Source: Euphorbia lathyris
Lineage: Eukaryota > Streptophyta > Magnoliopsida > Malpighiales > Euphorbiaceae
NCBI RefSeq assembly: GCF_963576675.1
Contig: NC_088918.1
Coordinates: 58,609,501 to 58,673,500 of the forward strand
Direction of reading: 5' to 3'
DNA: 64,000 nt
The notes under the pieces are model-generated. The model made no database searches and was not told the origin of the DNA. It worked only from the letters and a program-made list of their open reading frames with translations. Of this stretch, positions 35,314 to 46,488 are shown one piece after another. How positions within the stretch are numbered: the stretch's first letter is position 1; each line of letters begins with the position of its first letter. The position numbers and the translations under genes were made by a program.

Positions 35314-35417
35314 ATCTTAGAGGATTCAGGTTCTGTTCCAATTCTTTTTATCTTTGTCAGAACTCTGATTTTCTTCACAAACACCGTTCTTTGTTAAAGT
35401 AACACTAACTTTGCACC

Positions 35418-36365
35418 ATGCCTACCAAATACAAATCACCTAGGCATAATGCTGCCTCAATCAACAAACGCCCAGACTTATCCAAGCGATATGAGGCGCC
35501 TTTTCCTATCTTCAATCACGATGAAGGTAGGCGTTATTGGAATCTCCGTTACAAATTGTTCACCGGAATGTTGTATATGGATGAATTCCTTAACAACCAA
35601 CTTGGAATTACTGATGACATGAGCCGCTATATGGAGCGCCTAGGGTGGACAAAATTCGCCCAAATGCGATTTCCGATAATAGGCGACTGGATACTCGAAT
35701 TCTTCTGTATCGTGCGTTTTACTAATAAACGACGAGTACGTCTCAGTTTTCGTCGAGAAGGCGAAATCTTCACTTTTGGCTATCCTGAGTTGCATGCTTG
35801 GTTTGGTTTTCCCCCGAGGGATACAATCAAACGTCATCTTGGATGAGACATGACATCCTCGGACATTTGGAGAATGCTCACTGGATTCTGGCGATTCAAT
35901 TCAAAACTCGCCTATAATCACTCTTTTCGCTCCAACTCCATGCCGTATTTACACAAATTTCTGTGTCACAGTTTATTCGGGTGCACATTAAGTAGTGTGG
36001 TCCGTGACACAGATTTGTATGTTCTTGGAGATATATTCCAGGGAAATGCAGTGTATTCTTCCAAAATTCTGATGGAGGGTCTTGTCGCCGCCTCTCGATC
36101 CAAAGATAAGAAGATTGGGTTCGGCAATATAATCTGTGGAATAATTCTCGGTTCAAAGGGTACTATTGATGTTCCCTGGAGTGATGATGAATTCTTCCCG
36201 ACAATTGACTATGAATTTCTCGAGCGTGAAGGACTTGTGAAACGTGTCTTTCGAGCAGGGCCTCAATTTTTGTCTGCACCGGAACGTGAAACTTTCGTGC
36301 AGTTTCAAATTGATCGTATTAAGGCCAGAAATATCCCGTTAGATAGGGATGAATATGTAGAATAG
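35418..36365 (+). pseudogene. Athila-2 post-pol gene 1 (ATHILA ORF-1-like), one stop
   Basis: ATG at 35418 in a good context (CACCATG) begins a 315-codon frame with a single TGA at 35844. The N-terminal half has MERLGWTKFAQMRF, ILEFFCIVRF, RVRLSFRREG and ELHAWFGFP; the C-terminal half has YLHKFLCHSLFGC, DLYVLGDIF and IICGIILGSKG. This arrangement resembles the ATHILA ORF-1 family (PF03078-like), encoded by many Athila elements where envelope-like ORFs were once proposed. I see no signal peptide or membrane segment. Gene 2 is a diverged copy. Function unknown. Confidence 0.65.
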
Positions 36366-36963
36366 TTTATGTTTTTTTTTTATTTTTTGTTTTTGTATAT
36401 ATTTTTTGTTTTGTTTTAATTATTGGTTTGTTTTCATTATTTGTACATATGTTACGATAATAAAAATCTTATTTAGTTCAATTCTTAATTTTTATCCATT
36501 TGATCCATTATCTATACTTAGCATATTTCATATGGGTACTTTCTAATTTTTCATAATCAAATTAAGATAAAAAGGATTCACTTGAACAAATATGGTTTTC
36601 TATTTTTCCACACGTATATCCACATTTAATTCAATTTGTAACTCAATTTATTTTTAATAAATTAAGTTATCATTTAATCTATTCAATTCATGTATTACAT
36701 ATGTATTACCATGCACTTATTATGAATATGGTTCTCTTAACTTATATGCATAAATGAACATTTAAGTTTCATTAATTACTCATAAATCAATTTATTATAC
36801 TTTAATTCAATTTATTAAGGTAAAACCTTTGGTTTTCCTTGGAATTAATGACATTTATTTGAGTTTTAAGTGCAGGAACCCTTCATATTAAGTTCAGGAA
36901 CCATTTCCTCAACAAAATTGCACAAACCATGTCAAAAGGCACCAAAATAGGCCATTTTTACCA
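36366..36963. other. AT-rich spacer between post-pol genes 1 and 2
   Basis: T-rich just after the gene 1 stop, then AT-rich. No open frame of interest. It probably holds the 3' end of the gene 1 transcript and leads into the second palindromic module. Confidence 0.5.
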
Positions 36964-37388
36964 ATTCTCTACCGAGAATTTATTAATTCTCGGTATGAGC
37001 AGCAACTTTGGCAAGATTTCAGGGCGAATATTGCCTGAAATTCGCGTGCCGCGGCCGTGGCTTTGCCATTCGCGGTCGCGACACGCGTATCTTTTGCCCT
37101 TTTCAATCCGATTTTAACTCTAAATTTTGCCTATTCCTATTCCTATTCTACCTATTCACCTATCTATACAACATTATATAAACCCACCTCTTACACAAAC
37201 CTCACATCACCTCTATTTTTACCCAATCCCTTACTCTTAACTCTTTCCCAAAAATCTAATTTTACTCTTCCCAATTTATTCACTCCAAATTCTATCATCT
37301 TTTCTATTCAATCAATCCCATATTCCAAACCCCCAAACTCATCTTCAAGCTTTGCTTTCTCTCTCAATTTCTTCTTCTTCTCACACCC
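36964..37388 (+). promoter_or_regulatory. Internal promoter-like region before post-pol gene 2 of Athila-2
   Basis: Module B (36964-36999), module A (37046-37088), TATA box TATATAAA (37175-37182) and a pyrimidine tract (about 37355-37388) ahead of the ATG at 37410. The parts and spacing resemble a plant core promoter with a Y patch. Confidence 0.6.
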
Positions 37389-37409
37389 TAAACACACGGC
37401 ACCATCACC

Positions 37410-38630
37410 ATGGTTAGAACTAAGCGTGTTGGTAACAAGCCCACTGTTACGGAAGCTAATCGCCTTCGGGTTCAATGCGGAGCTTGTTTTGACATCTATT
37501 CGGAGGAAGAAGCCGCTCGTTTCAAACATTTTTCTCAAGCCGACCGCCAATTTGTTGATATGCACTTCTTAGACTTCCATTCGGTAAGAACGTTGAATTT
37601 CTCTACTCGAATTGATGCCTTTATTGAAGCATTGGGTTGGCAAGAATTCGTTAATATGCGTTTCCCGCATATTAATGAATATGTGGTGGAATTTTTGGTC
37701 ACTTTGACCATGAACAAAAAGAAAACTTCAATCTCCTTTAGGAATAATGGTATACCTTACACCATTAACTATGAAGCAATGGGAAATATGTTTGGTTTCC
37801 CTACTTCTGATTTTTACGATAAGCCTAAAGATTTTGATAATGATGCGGTTTGGCAAACTCTTTCGGACCAAGATTATTTTAATTCCAAAAACACTTCAAG
37901 CAAGTTGATTAAGGACAATTGTGTGTTTTTCTTTCATAAGTATTTGAGTTTCTCCTTGTTTGGTCGTGTTGAGAGTTCAAAGGTTCAGGTTCGGGATTTG
38001 TATGTTTTGGATAGTTTGCTTAAAGGTTTGAGGATTGATAGCATTGGCATAATATTTGATAATTTGTTCCGTGCTTCGAGGGCTAGTACAATTCAGATCC
38101 CTCTTTGTAATTTTATCACCGGTATTGTGTTGGGAGCTCGGGGTGAATTGGCCGACTATGACATGTCCACCTACCGTGGGTATGTTCCACTTTTGGACAT
38201 CTCGGCTCTTGAGCGAGCTTATTTATTACTTCCGCAAGGACCTCCCGTCTTTATTTCATATGCTACCCGAATTGCCCATCTTCGTGGCACTATGGGTGGT
38301 GGCGCTTCAAGTTCACAATTTGTAGGTACCGAAGGCGGCGGAGAGGCGGAAGGCGAGGAGGATGAACCACCGGCTCAAGCACAACCCCAAGCACCTCAAG
38401 CAGCGGATGATCCGGTAGATTTGCGGAGGATTTTGGACCAAATCAATTCCAACAATCGTCAAATGAACTTGAGAATTGATGATTTGGTTGAAAACAATAT
38501 GGTGATGAATGACAACCTCAACCTTTTGAGGCGTGAACATCGTTCGACTCGGCATCGGATGCTTTCCTTTTTCCGACGCCGCAATGTGGAGACGTCACCT
38601 ACACCTCCCGATTCACCACCTCAAGCTTAG
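37410..38630 (+). CDS. Athila-2 post-pol gene 2 (ATHILA ORF-1-like), intact
   Basis: An open frame of 406 codons starts at ATG 37410 in a strong context (CACCATGG). N-terminal half: IEALGWQEFVNMRF, VVEFLVTLTM, TSISFRNNG, YEAMGNMFGFP. Middle: FFHKYLSFSLFG, VRDLYVLDSLL, CNFITGIVLGARG. After about residue 295 comes a Gly/Glu/Pro-rich linker, a coiled coil (about 345-385) and a basic end. It aligns by eye with gene 1 along its whole core, so the two are tandem paralogues. No signal peptide or membrane span is seen. It is intact although gag-pol and gene 1 carry stops. Function unknown. Confidence 0.75.
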   Translation: MVRTKRVGNKPTVTEANRLRVQCGACFDIYSEEEAARFKHFSQADRQFVDMHFLDFHSVRTLNFSTRIDAFIEALGWQEFVNMRFPHINEYVVEFLVTLTMNKKKTSISFRNNGIPYTINYEAMGNMFGFPTSDFYDKPKDFDNDAVWQTLSDQDYFNSKNTSSKLIKDNCVFFFHKYLSFSLFGRVESSKVQVRDLYVLDSLLKGLRIDSIGIIFDNLFRASRASTIQIPLCNFITGIVLGARGELADYDMSTYRGYVPLLDISALERAYLLLPQGPPVFISYATRIAHLRGTMGGGASSSQFVGTEGGGEAEGEEDEPPAQAQPQAPQAADDPVDLRRILDQINSNNRQMNLRIDDLVENNMVMNDNLNLLRREHRSTRHRMLSFFRRRNVETSPTPPDSPPQA

Positions 38631-40027
38631 GTTGTTTTCTTTCATTTTATTTTTCTCTTGTTATAATTTGGTACAATTATCATTTTTCTATGTTTGGTAC
38701 AATTTTCCATTTTTAATTTTATGTTGAATGTTTAATTTGCTCAATTTCAATCTTTGTTTCGTATGCCTTATTTCGTATTTTTTTTTATGTTTTCTCCATT
38801 TTTGCACCAATGAGGACATGGTCCAATTTAAGTGTGAGAGGAGATATACATATATCATTTCCACATATACGAATAAATGCAACGAAAATATTATTTTGCA
38901 AAACGAATAAATGCAACACATTTTATTTTTCAACACTAATATATTGCAACACATTTTCATATATTTATAAATTAACCATAAGTTAATATGATTATTTGTT
39001 TAGGTTATCATTATCGTTAGAAAGAATATTTCTATACGTATACGGGTAATATTTATCAAAAAATTTCACAAATCTCCGATACGATTTTAAGTAAAATTGT
39101 CTCGAGTGAATGTATTTTAGTTTCAAAAATTCTTTATTTTCAATCTCTATTTTATATCATGAAATTCATGATTCAATAAATCTTATTTTAAATTTTCAAT
39201 TAGGTTTATAGGCATTAAATTGAACTAACAATTTTAGCTCGGTTTGATTTCATCTTACATTAACACTTGAAGTTTTTAAGGAAACTTTAGCCATAATACA
39301 TGTTGAATTTTAAGTCAATATAGGATGAATGTGCTATCTTTCTTTTTCCCAAATTACAAATTTCATGTTTCATATTAATTAATCAATTAGTTGAATTCTT
39401 AACTTTTGGCCACGATTGAGACCAACCTTATCATAATCGAGGTATGAAAGGGAAGAAAATTAAGTACCGTTTACTTTTGGCCACGGTTGCGACCACCCTT
39501 ATCACAATCGAGGTATGGAAGGAACGTTAAAAAAAATAAAAATTAAGCGTGTATAAGTTTAAAGTAACGATTGCGTCCACCCATGGCATGGTCGGTACCT
39601 CTTAAGCAAACACAAAGCTATAAAATACGTATAAGGTCACGGTTGAAACCACCCTTATTTCGGGCGTAACCAAATAAAATCAAGTGCTTATTCATTTTAA
39701 TATATCTCATATATTAGTTAGGTTTGGGAAAGGAAATTTTTGTGCTTTGAAATACCTTGAGATGAAAAACTCAATAACATGCGTGCTTATATCGTCCCGA
39801 ATGCTTCAATTCAAAATTGGAAATACAAGACGAATGATATATCGTATATTATACTAAGTTAGTTTGATATTTTGCGTATAAATTTGCCATGCGAAGTAAG
39901 TCTTTTCGGCTTAACTAATTTAAAAGGTAATACAAGATATATATTTTATTTTTCATAAAGAGATTAGTTAGAGAATAAATTCAGTGAAGTTTTGCTCGGG
40001 ACTAGCAAAAGATTAAGTGTGGAGATT
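38631..40027 (+). other. 3' region of Athila-2 with four dispersed repeats
   Basis: AT-rich, no gene. Four imperfect copies of a unit around CACGGTTGCGACCACCCTTAT with CAATCGAGGTATGG lie at about 39405-39450, 39475-39525, 39563-39601 and 39634-39670, spaced 70-90 bp. Each includes a small GGT...ACC self-complementary core. A weak purine tract ends the region at 40015-40025. Confidence 0.6.
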
Positions 40028-41528
40028 TGTTAAGCCCAAAATATACCTAAAATATCATCAATAATTACATCAATATTGCTACGAATTTATGCTATTCATA
40101 CCTATTTAGAATACTTTTACTCTCGAATATGTTTCTTTTGTGCAAGGTACATAAATATTTGGTAAAATCAAAATAGAAGTAAAAAGAGCTCAAAAATAGA
40201 AGAAAAGCCCTACAAAAGGAGTCAAAGACGATGAAAATTAATAACGCCAAGTTGAGGACACGAACGAGAGCTGAAAAACCGAAAAAGCTCCGTGCCGCGA
40301 CCGCGGCCCCCCCATTCACGGTCGCGACACGCGTCCTTCAGCCTTTTTTCCCTTCGTCCGAAGTACAATTGATGCTCCCCAATTCTCGATAGAGAATTTA
40401 ATATTCTCGATACGAGCATGAGATTTCAGAAGCCTAGTTACACACTTTCGTTTTCGACGAAACGCGATCGTTCGGGTGGATAAAGACGTCCTTTCGCAGC
40501 GGACACGATCCTTCACAACGGACACGACACTTCAATCAAGACTCTTCAACATCTATAAATAAAGAGTTGATGGAGAGTTGAAGATAATAATGATATAGTG
40601 TGATATATGCGTAGAAGAAAGAGATTAGTGTAGAATTTATGCAGAAATTCCGAATCAAGTGATTCAGAAGTTAGATTTCGATTCTGTTCAAAAGCAATAT
40701 GATGTACACACATTGTTTACAAAATAATAACAAAATCAGTAGCGTTTAGACATTGTTCCAGTTTAGTTTACATTTTGGTAGTGGACCGACCCAGTCTCTA
40801 TTACAAAGATTCAGCGAGAAGATTGAGTAGAGGATTCGCCCCTGAGCCTGACAAACTCTAACGAAACCCAAGGAAAGGATTGACAACCTGTTCACTTGCA
40901 CGCCATCGAAGAATTCAATGCTCCATGTTCTCTGTAAACTTGTATCAATTTATATTTCATCTAATAAAGTCCGTTCTATTCGATAGATTTTTATGCAGCG
41001 CTTATGGTAACCAATCCACTAAAGTGACTGCTGGTGTTTTCATTAAAACGTAGTTTAATTCAAAATCTTTACAAGGAAACTTTGTTGAACACTTAGGCAA
41101 ATTATTATCTCGGTAGAGTTTTAATTTGGTTAAGGGCAATTATCCCGGATAAGGGTTTTGTCGCGTTCAAAGCCTATTAATTAGAGGTTCCGTCATTTAT
41201 TTCATCTTTATAATTCGTACAAAGTTTAAAGTTGTTTTCTTTGCTTAATGCAAACAAATATACTTGTTTACTTTTCTAAAGTACTAAAACGTTCCTGTTT
41301 TGCAAATTCATTCTTAAATCAGATATTTTCTAACATCTTCATACTCTAATCTAATTCTTATTCTAGCAATTTCAAAACCAAAACCGATTAAACGATTTTT
41401 CCATATTATAAACCTTAAAAGTAAATTTAACCGATTGTAAATAAGTTTTGTTAAAAAACGTTCTCTATGGGATCGATATCTTTTATTACTACAAGCGTAT
41501 ACCATGCACTTGCGGAAATCGCTCAACA
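40028..41528 (+). repeat. 3' LTR of Athila-2
   Basis: 1501 bp, matching 27809-29308 with about 30 differences by eye. Modules A (40292-40334) and B (40382-40416) are kept. It is followed by the duplication TAAGC. Confidence 0.95.
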
Positions 41529-42000
41529 TAAGCCAAAAGTGGAGGAATGGGCGATGTATACTGATGGCGCTTCTTCAGCGGAAGGTGCAGGGATAGGCGT
41601 GGTAATTAAGGGGCCTCACTACATCAAGTTACATTATGCTGTGAAGTTAGAGTTCCCCGCAACGAATAATGCCGCAGAATATGAAGCCTTGATATTGGGG
41701 CTATGCCTGCTAAAAGAGATTACGCTAGAGCGAGTTGTGATCTATAGCGACTCTAAGCTAATGGTCAACCAGGTGATCAAAAACTTTGACGTAAAAGATG
41801 AAACTCTGGTCAAATATGTAGAGGAGGTCAAAAAGCTGTTAAACCTTCTGGAAATCAAAGAAACCAAATGGGAGCTGGTTCATGTGCTGCGAGGATCAAA
41901 CACGGAAGCGGATCACCTGGCTAAACTGGCTTCAAGCAAAGATCAGTGGGCGGACCTACAATGTCCATTCGAAGTAAAAACTAGACCGGCATTCACCCCA
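41529..42000 (+). pseudogene. Tat-2 second (archaeal-type) RNase H
   Basis: Visible motifs are MYTDGASSAEGAGIGVV, NNAAEYEALILGL, VIYSDSKLMVNQV and VLRGSNTEADHLAKLAS. All four acidic positions seem present (Asp in TDGAS, Glu in AEYEA, Asp in SDSK, Asp in EADHL). This domain marks the Tat lineage. Its frame is continuous from the upstream RNase H except for the TAG at 27787 and the Athila-2 insertion. Confidence 0.88.
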
Positions 42001-43278
42001 GAAGTCGTAGCTTTCCTTACATCCGCCATGGGAGATTGGAGATCGCCGATCCAGCAGTATCTCACAGACGGAACTTTGCCTCAAGACAAAAAGGAAGCCA
42101 GACGGACGGTAAGAAAAACAGCATACTTCTCCATAATTAATGGCCAGCTGTACAGGAAGTCTTTTGGACACCCCTGGTTGAAGTGTGTTGCGATGGAAGA
42201 GGGATAGAAAATCCTCAAAGAGTTACACGAAGGTGCTTGCGGAGCCCATGAAGCATCTGCCTCTATTCTGAAAAAGTCCAGGTTATCTGGATTTTATTGG
42301 CCTACGGCGGAACTCGATGCTCAGAAGCTGGTAGAGACCTGTCATAATTGCCAAGTCCATGCAAACGAGCCCCACACGGCTAAACACCTACAAAAGCCCA
42401 TTATCGAAGGACGACCTTTTGCCATTTGGGGAATCGACATTATCGGTCCTTTTCCTCCTACCAAGAGACAAAGGAAATATGTGATAGTAACTGTGGATCA
42501 CTTTACGAAGTGGGTAGAGGCCGAAGTTGTCTCCTTCATAAACGCAGAGTGGATGGTCGAGTTTATAAGCGATAATATCGTCGGAAGATTTGGAGTCCCT
42601 CACACAATTATCACTGACAATGGGACGCAGTTCAATTATGGAGAGTTCAGAGCATTCTGTGAAAGTCAAGGCATCCAAAACAGGTTCGCCTCAGTTTACT
42701 ACCCCCAATCCAATGGGATGACTGAAGTTACAAATCAAACAATCGTCAAAGGCATAAAAAAGAGACTGGGGGAGCATAACAAAAAGTGGGCGGATCAGCT
42801 GATGAATGTCATATGGGCATACAGGACCACTCATCGGACAGCAACAGGTGAATCGCCGTTCACCCTCTCCTATGGCGTAGAAGCTGTGATCCCCATAGAG
42901 ATTCAGGTCCCTAGCGACAGGGTTTTATTCTATTGCAAAGACAAGAACGATCAAAGGTTGAGGGAAAGTCTCGATCAACTGGAGGCAAAAAGGGAAAAAG
43001 CGTATGCATGAATGGCCGCCTACAAACAGCGGATTGCAGCCTATCATGACAAACACGTCAAGCTTGTAGACTTGAATCCCGGAGATCTAGTGCTCCAAAA
43101 GGCGGACAAAGTTCAATCCACGGAGGGCAAAGGAAAGTTGGGAATCACCTGGACGGGGCCATACAAGATAGTCACCAAAATTGGACCCGCCACCTTCAAA
43201 ATTCAAGATATGGAGGGGAACACACTGCCACGGACGTGGAATATTCAGAACCTCCGCAAGTATTTCACCAGAGAGTAA
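42001..43278 (+). pseudogene. pol: Tat-2 integrase
   Basis: The HHCC module (LHEGACGAHEA...CHNCQVHA) is followed by the DDE core: Asp in VTVDHFTKW, Asp in ITDNGTQFN and Glu in NGMTEVTNQ, then a C-terminal module LNPGDLVLQK...WTGPYKI. A TAG at 42205 precedes the HHCC region and a TGA at 43009 falls before the C-terminal module, so the copy is inactive. The catalytic triad itself is kept. Confidence 0.88.
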
Positions 43279-43576
43279 AATGTAACCAAGGTCTTGAGTA
43301 CTCTTTTCCCTTTAGTAAGGTTTTATCCCATGTGGTTTTTCTTATTAAAGGTTTTAATGAGGCTCACACATAAGACCAATTTGCTGTAATAAGGCGAATC
43401 GTCATTCAATAAAGAGAAATTTTCATCTTGCAAATTCTTTCTTAAGTATTTTTTTTGCAGCAATATAAATATTCCAGATTCAAAAAAGGGAGGCAACAAA
43501 AGCATTCCCATGGTAGAATAATGCCGTCATGGCATGACTACCTTCTCCTCAAAGATAAGAGAACAATAATCTCAGC

Positions 43577-43837
43577 GACGGATCGATTTACCTCAAAGAT
43601 AGGAAATAATTGATCACCGTCAGAGACAGGGTTAAAACATTTCTCAAACGTGAGATCTTTACATCCTCAAATACTCTTCCCAAAGAAGAGATTTAAGACC
43701 TGGTGGCGGATCGATTCACCTCAAAGATAGGAAGCAAATCGATCGCCTAAGGCAGCTTAACTTCCTCAAAGGGAATAAAAAGCTTCAAAGCCTTCAAAAA
43801 GGCTCACATTCCAAGGTACGGCTGGCCACCTACCTTG
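43577..43837 (+). repeat. Stem-loop repeats after Tat-2 pol
   Basis: Two related units share a CACCTCAAAGATAGGAA-type loop and are closed by GACGGATCGATT/AATTGATCACCGTC (43577-43588/43608-43621) and GGCGGATCGATT/AATCGATCGCC (43705-43716/43737-43747). A third hairpin, CAAGGTA/TACCTTG, lies at 43812-43837. The position matches the stem-loops after pol in the Tat/Ogre element. Confidence 0.55.
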
Positions 43838-43953
43838 AACCAGCAAAATAAAGTCCTAAATATAAGAAATTTACTTGCTAAACGATATAAAGCATATAAG
43901 GTTGAAATTAAAGGCCAAAAGGCTTGCAAAAATTATACTTAGTTACAACAAAA

Positions 43954-46174
43954 TTAAATGTTCACAGCATTTTCCTCTTGGGATTCTTTCTCAAGAGACA
44001 CGTCCTTCAAAGGGACCTCCTTCTCCATATCAACGATCCCCGCTTGAGGAGCCGCGTCATTGATCTCTACAGCATCCGCCTTATCTTCTGCTTCCTTAGA
44101 TGTCTCATCAAGGTCATCCGCGTCAAGGTTGATGATGGGCTTGACTTCCTCATCTGATCCTTTCAGCGCTTTTCGAACCTGGTCACGGATGAAGTCACGG
44201 GGATTCGGCACTTTGTCATATCTAAGGGCATCCTCAACCTCGGGGACCACGTACTCCGGATCCACAAAATCAATCTCCGGGTAGGCGACTCTGACGTAGG
44301 CCATGATTAGCTCACCATAATAGTACGCTCGGCTACCTGCCATAAGCTCCGTATTCATCAGATCAGCTTTGTGATCCTCCGCGTCCTTCTCCATCTTTTA
44401 TTTTCAGATCGTGGATCTCATCATCCTTCTTCTGATTAAGTGCAATGGCAGCAGCTGCATTGGCATTGGCCACTGCCACCTCATTCTCCAACCTCTGGAT
44501 AGTAGCCTTATTCGCAACTCCCTGGAGAAGATCCGCCTCCATTGCACGCATATGAGCATAGGCCTGACAAGATAAAAAGACCGTCTAAGAAACAAAGTCT
44601 CCCTCATGGAGACCACTCTTTCATCCAAAAATGTAAAACAAGAAGAGAAAAGCTTACTGAAAGGAGATCCCTTTTTCCCATATTGGCATGATCTGACCCA
44701 GAGAACTTAGTCTGGTTCTCGTGAACCTCTCCAAGCTGGCCAATGGCTTCATCCAAGTCATTCACGACCGCCTCGTTCCTCAGGGACCCCTTGGCACCAT
44801 ACTTGGAGAGCCAGTATTTCCCCAAGTCAGGTTTGATCACCTATCCAAACAAAAGATCAGGACCTATAAAGCCAAGGAACAAGAAAAGTAAGGCGTTCAT
44901 ACCTGCTCTTGGTTGGAACTCAACCAGTCCATCCTAGGCTTCCCAACTTTCAAGGCATTTGCCAGCAATTTCTCTCCACCGGCAGCGGCTGATCTCGTCT
45001 TCTTGCTAGGAGGATTCGCGGCACCCTCCAAAGGTCGTTTCTCGTCCCTCTTACTGGGATTCGCCACCTGCGTATTCTTTTGGGCCTCCAGCTCCTTCTA
45101 TTTCTTACGCCTCTCTACAAGGGTGCGACTAGCTTTAGACAAATCCCTGACAAGGGAACAACAAAAATAATCAAAGTTCAAGGAAGGAACAAAGTTACCT
45201 TCATCAAGTTGAGTAAACTTCACGTAAGTGATCTCGGTCCCCACTCGATGGACTAAGGGAATGTCGTTCATCATAAATTCCAGAGCATCGACGTATGTCT
45301 AGAAATCTGTTTTGATGCTCTTCATGAGGTTCAACACTTTTTCATCACTATCAGTTAGTATACGCAAGTCCCCAGCCATATGTTGAGGTTTAGCGTTCCA
45401 GTTTAACGGGAATCCCAGAGATTCGCTCTTTTCCACTTTGACAAAGAAAAACTTTTCGTCCTAGAGATGTACGTTTGACATCTTATCACTAAAAGGCGAA
45501 TAACCTTTGAATTTGACAAAGGTGACGAAAGATTTGGTTTGACGCTTCGAAGGCTTGTGAAGAGATCGGAAGACACGGGGAGTACAGGTTACCCCCAGAT
45601 TTGAAGCTAAAAAACAATCTAGAGCTATATCCAACCAGCTGTTTGGATGCAGCTGGCAGACAGTGATCCCGAAGAACTCCAAAATATCCCCCATCATCCG
45701 GGGAAGAGGAAGGCAGAATCCTCTCTCCACATGACTCCTATATACAGAAAGGTATCCCCTAGGGGGACAGGCGGGTCGCTGATGAGCAGCTGCCAATTCA
45801 GTCTCGTAATTTTTAATCCACGGATAGCGATCCGCCAAATCGGCAAGATCCGCGGCACTCATGAGAGACGAAGTGATCTCCACGTGAGGCTTCTTTTTTC
45901 TAACTGGGGTTGAAGGGGAAGCCTCCATTTCGGAAAAGGTCCTAGGGTCTATCGCCGGAGCGGTACAAGCTACAGCGGCGGAAGGGTCCTGGATTTCAAT
46001 TAAATGGGGGCTACGATTCCTACGCTCCCTCACTGTATTGCGTAACTCGGATAAATCGCAACTAGGGGTACTCTCAGAGGAACTCGAGTTCTCGGAAGAA
46101 GTACAACTAAACAACGGCTCAGAGGAAGTGGTTAAATCGAAAAGTACAGTAGTAGAACCAGAGGAGGAACTCAT
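43954..46174 (-). pseudogene. Tat-2 antisense spliced gene (gypsy-transposon-domain-like), decayed
   Basis: Minus-strand ATG at 46174. Likely exons: 46174-45199, 45146-44903, 44840-44658, 44563-43954, with GT...AG introns (donors such as GTAACT, GTATGA, GTAAGC; pyrimidine-rich acceptors). Exon 1 has a Ser-rich start, then RGYLSVYRSHVERGFCLPLP and QLHPNSWLDI, resembling the putative gypsy-type transposon domain (PF04195-like). The C-terminal exons carry an Ala/Asn/Glu coiled coil and an acidic tail. Breaks include TAGs at 45461 and two further in-frame stops downstream, a one-base phase error at the exon 1/2 join and a frameshift near 44395. Exon limits are predictions. Confidence 0.6.
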
Positions 46175-46488
46175 AAAAACCCAGGTGACAACAAGAACAG
46201 GACAAGAAGATTAACTTACATGGAAAATCGGAAGCTTCAAAGATTCTTGACGCAGGAAAAGCTCTGGGAAAAACGCAAGCAAAATCGAAGGAAAATTAGC
46301 AAATGAAGAAGAGAGAGAAAGAAAGAGTCTGAAGAAGGTGTTGCCACTTACCTCGCACTATGTGTCTAGGACACCTGTCGTGTGATGGATGGTCTAGAAC
46401 AAAGCGGTAATTAATGTGACGCATCATGACGGCACGCCAGGAAGTGCAAAAGCCCTAAAGGACTTTAACGTTACTTTGGGGGGGCTTC

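Larger units (their letters stand above)
27809..41528 (+). mobile_element. Complete Athila-like Ty3/gypsy element (Athila-2)
   Basis: 13,720 bp with LTRs 27809-29308 and 40028-41528 (TGTTAAGCCC...CTCAACA) and a perfect 5-bp duplication TAAGC. Order: LTR, tRNA-Asp primer site, gag-pol in one frame, two tandem post-pol genes, a 3' region with dispersed repeats, a weak purine tract (AAGTGTGGAGA) and the 3' LTR. I count roughly 30 differences between the LTRs by eye (about 2 percent), so insertion is fairly recent. It splits Tat-2 between its two RNase H domains. Confidence 0.95.
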
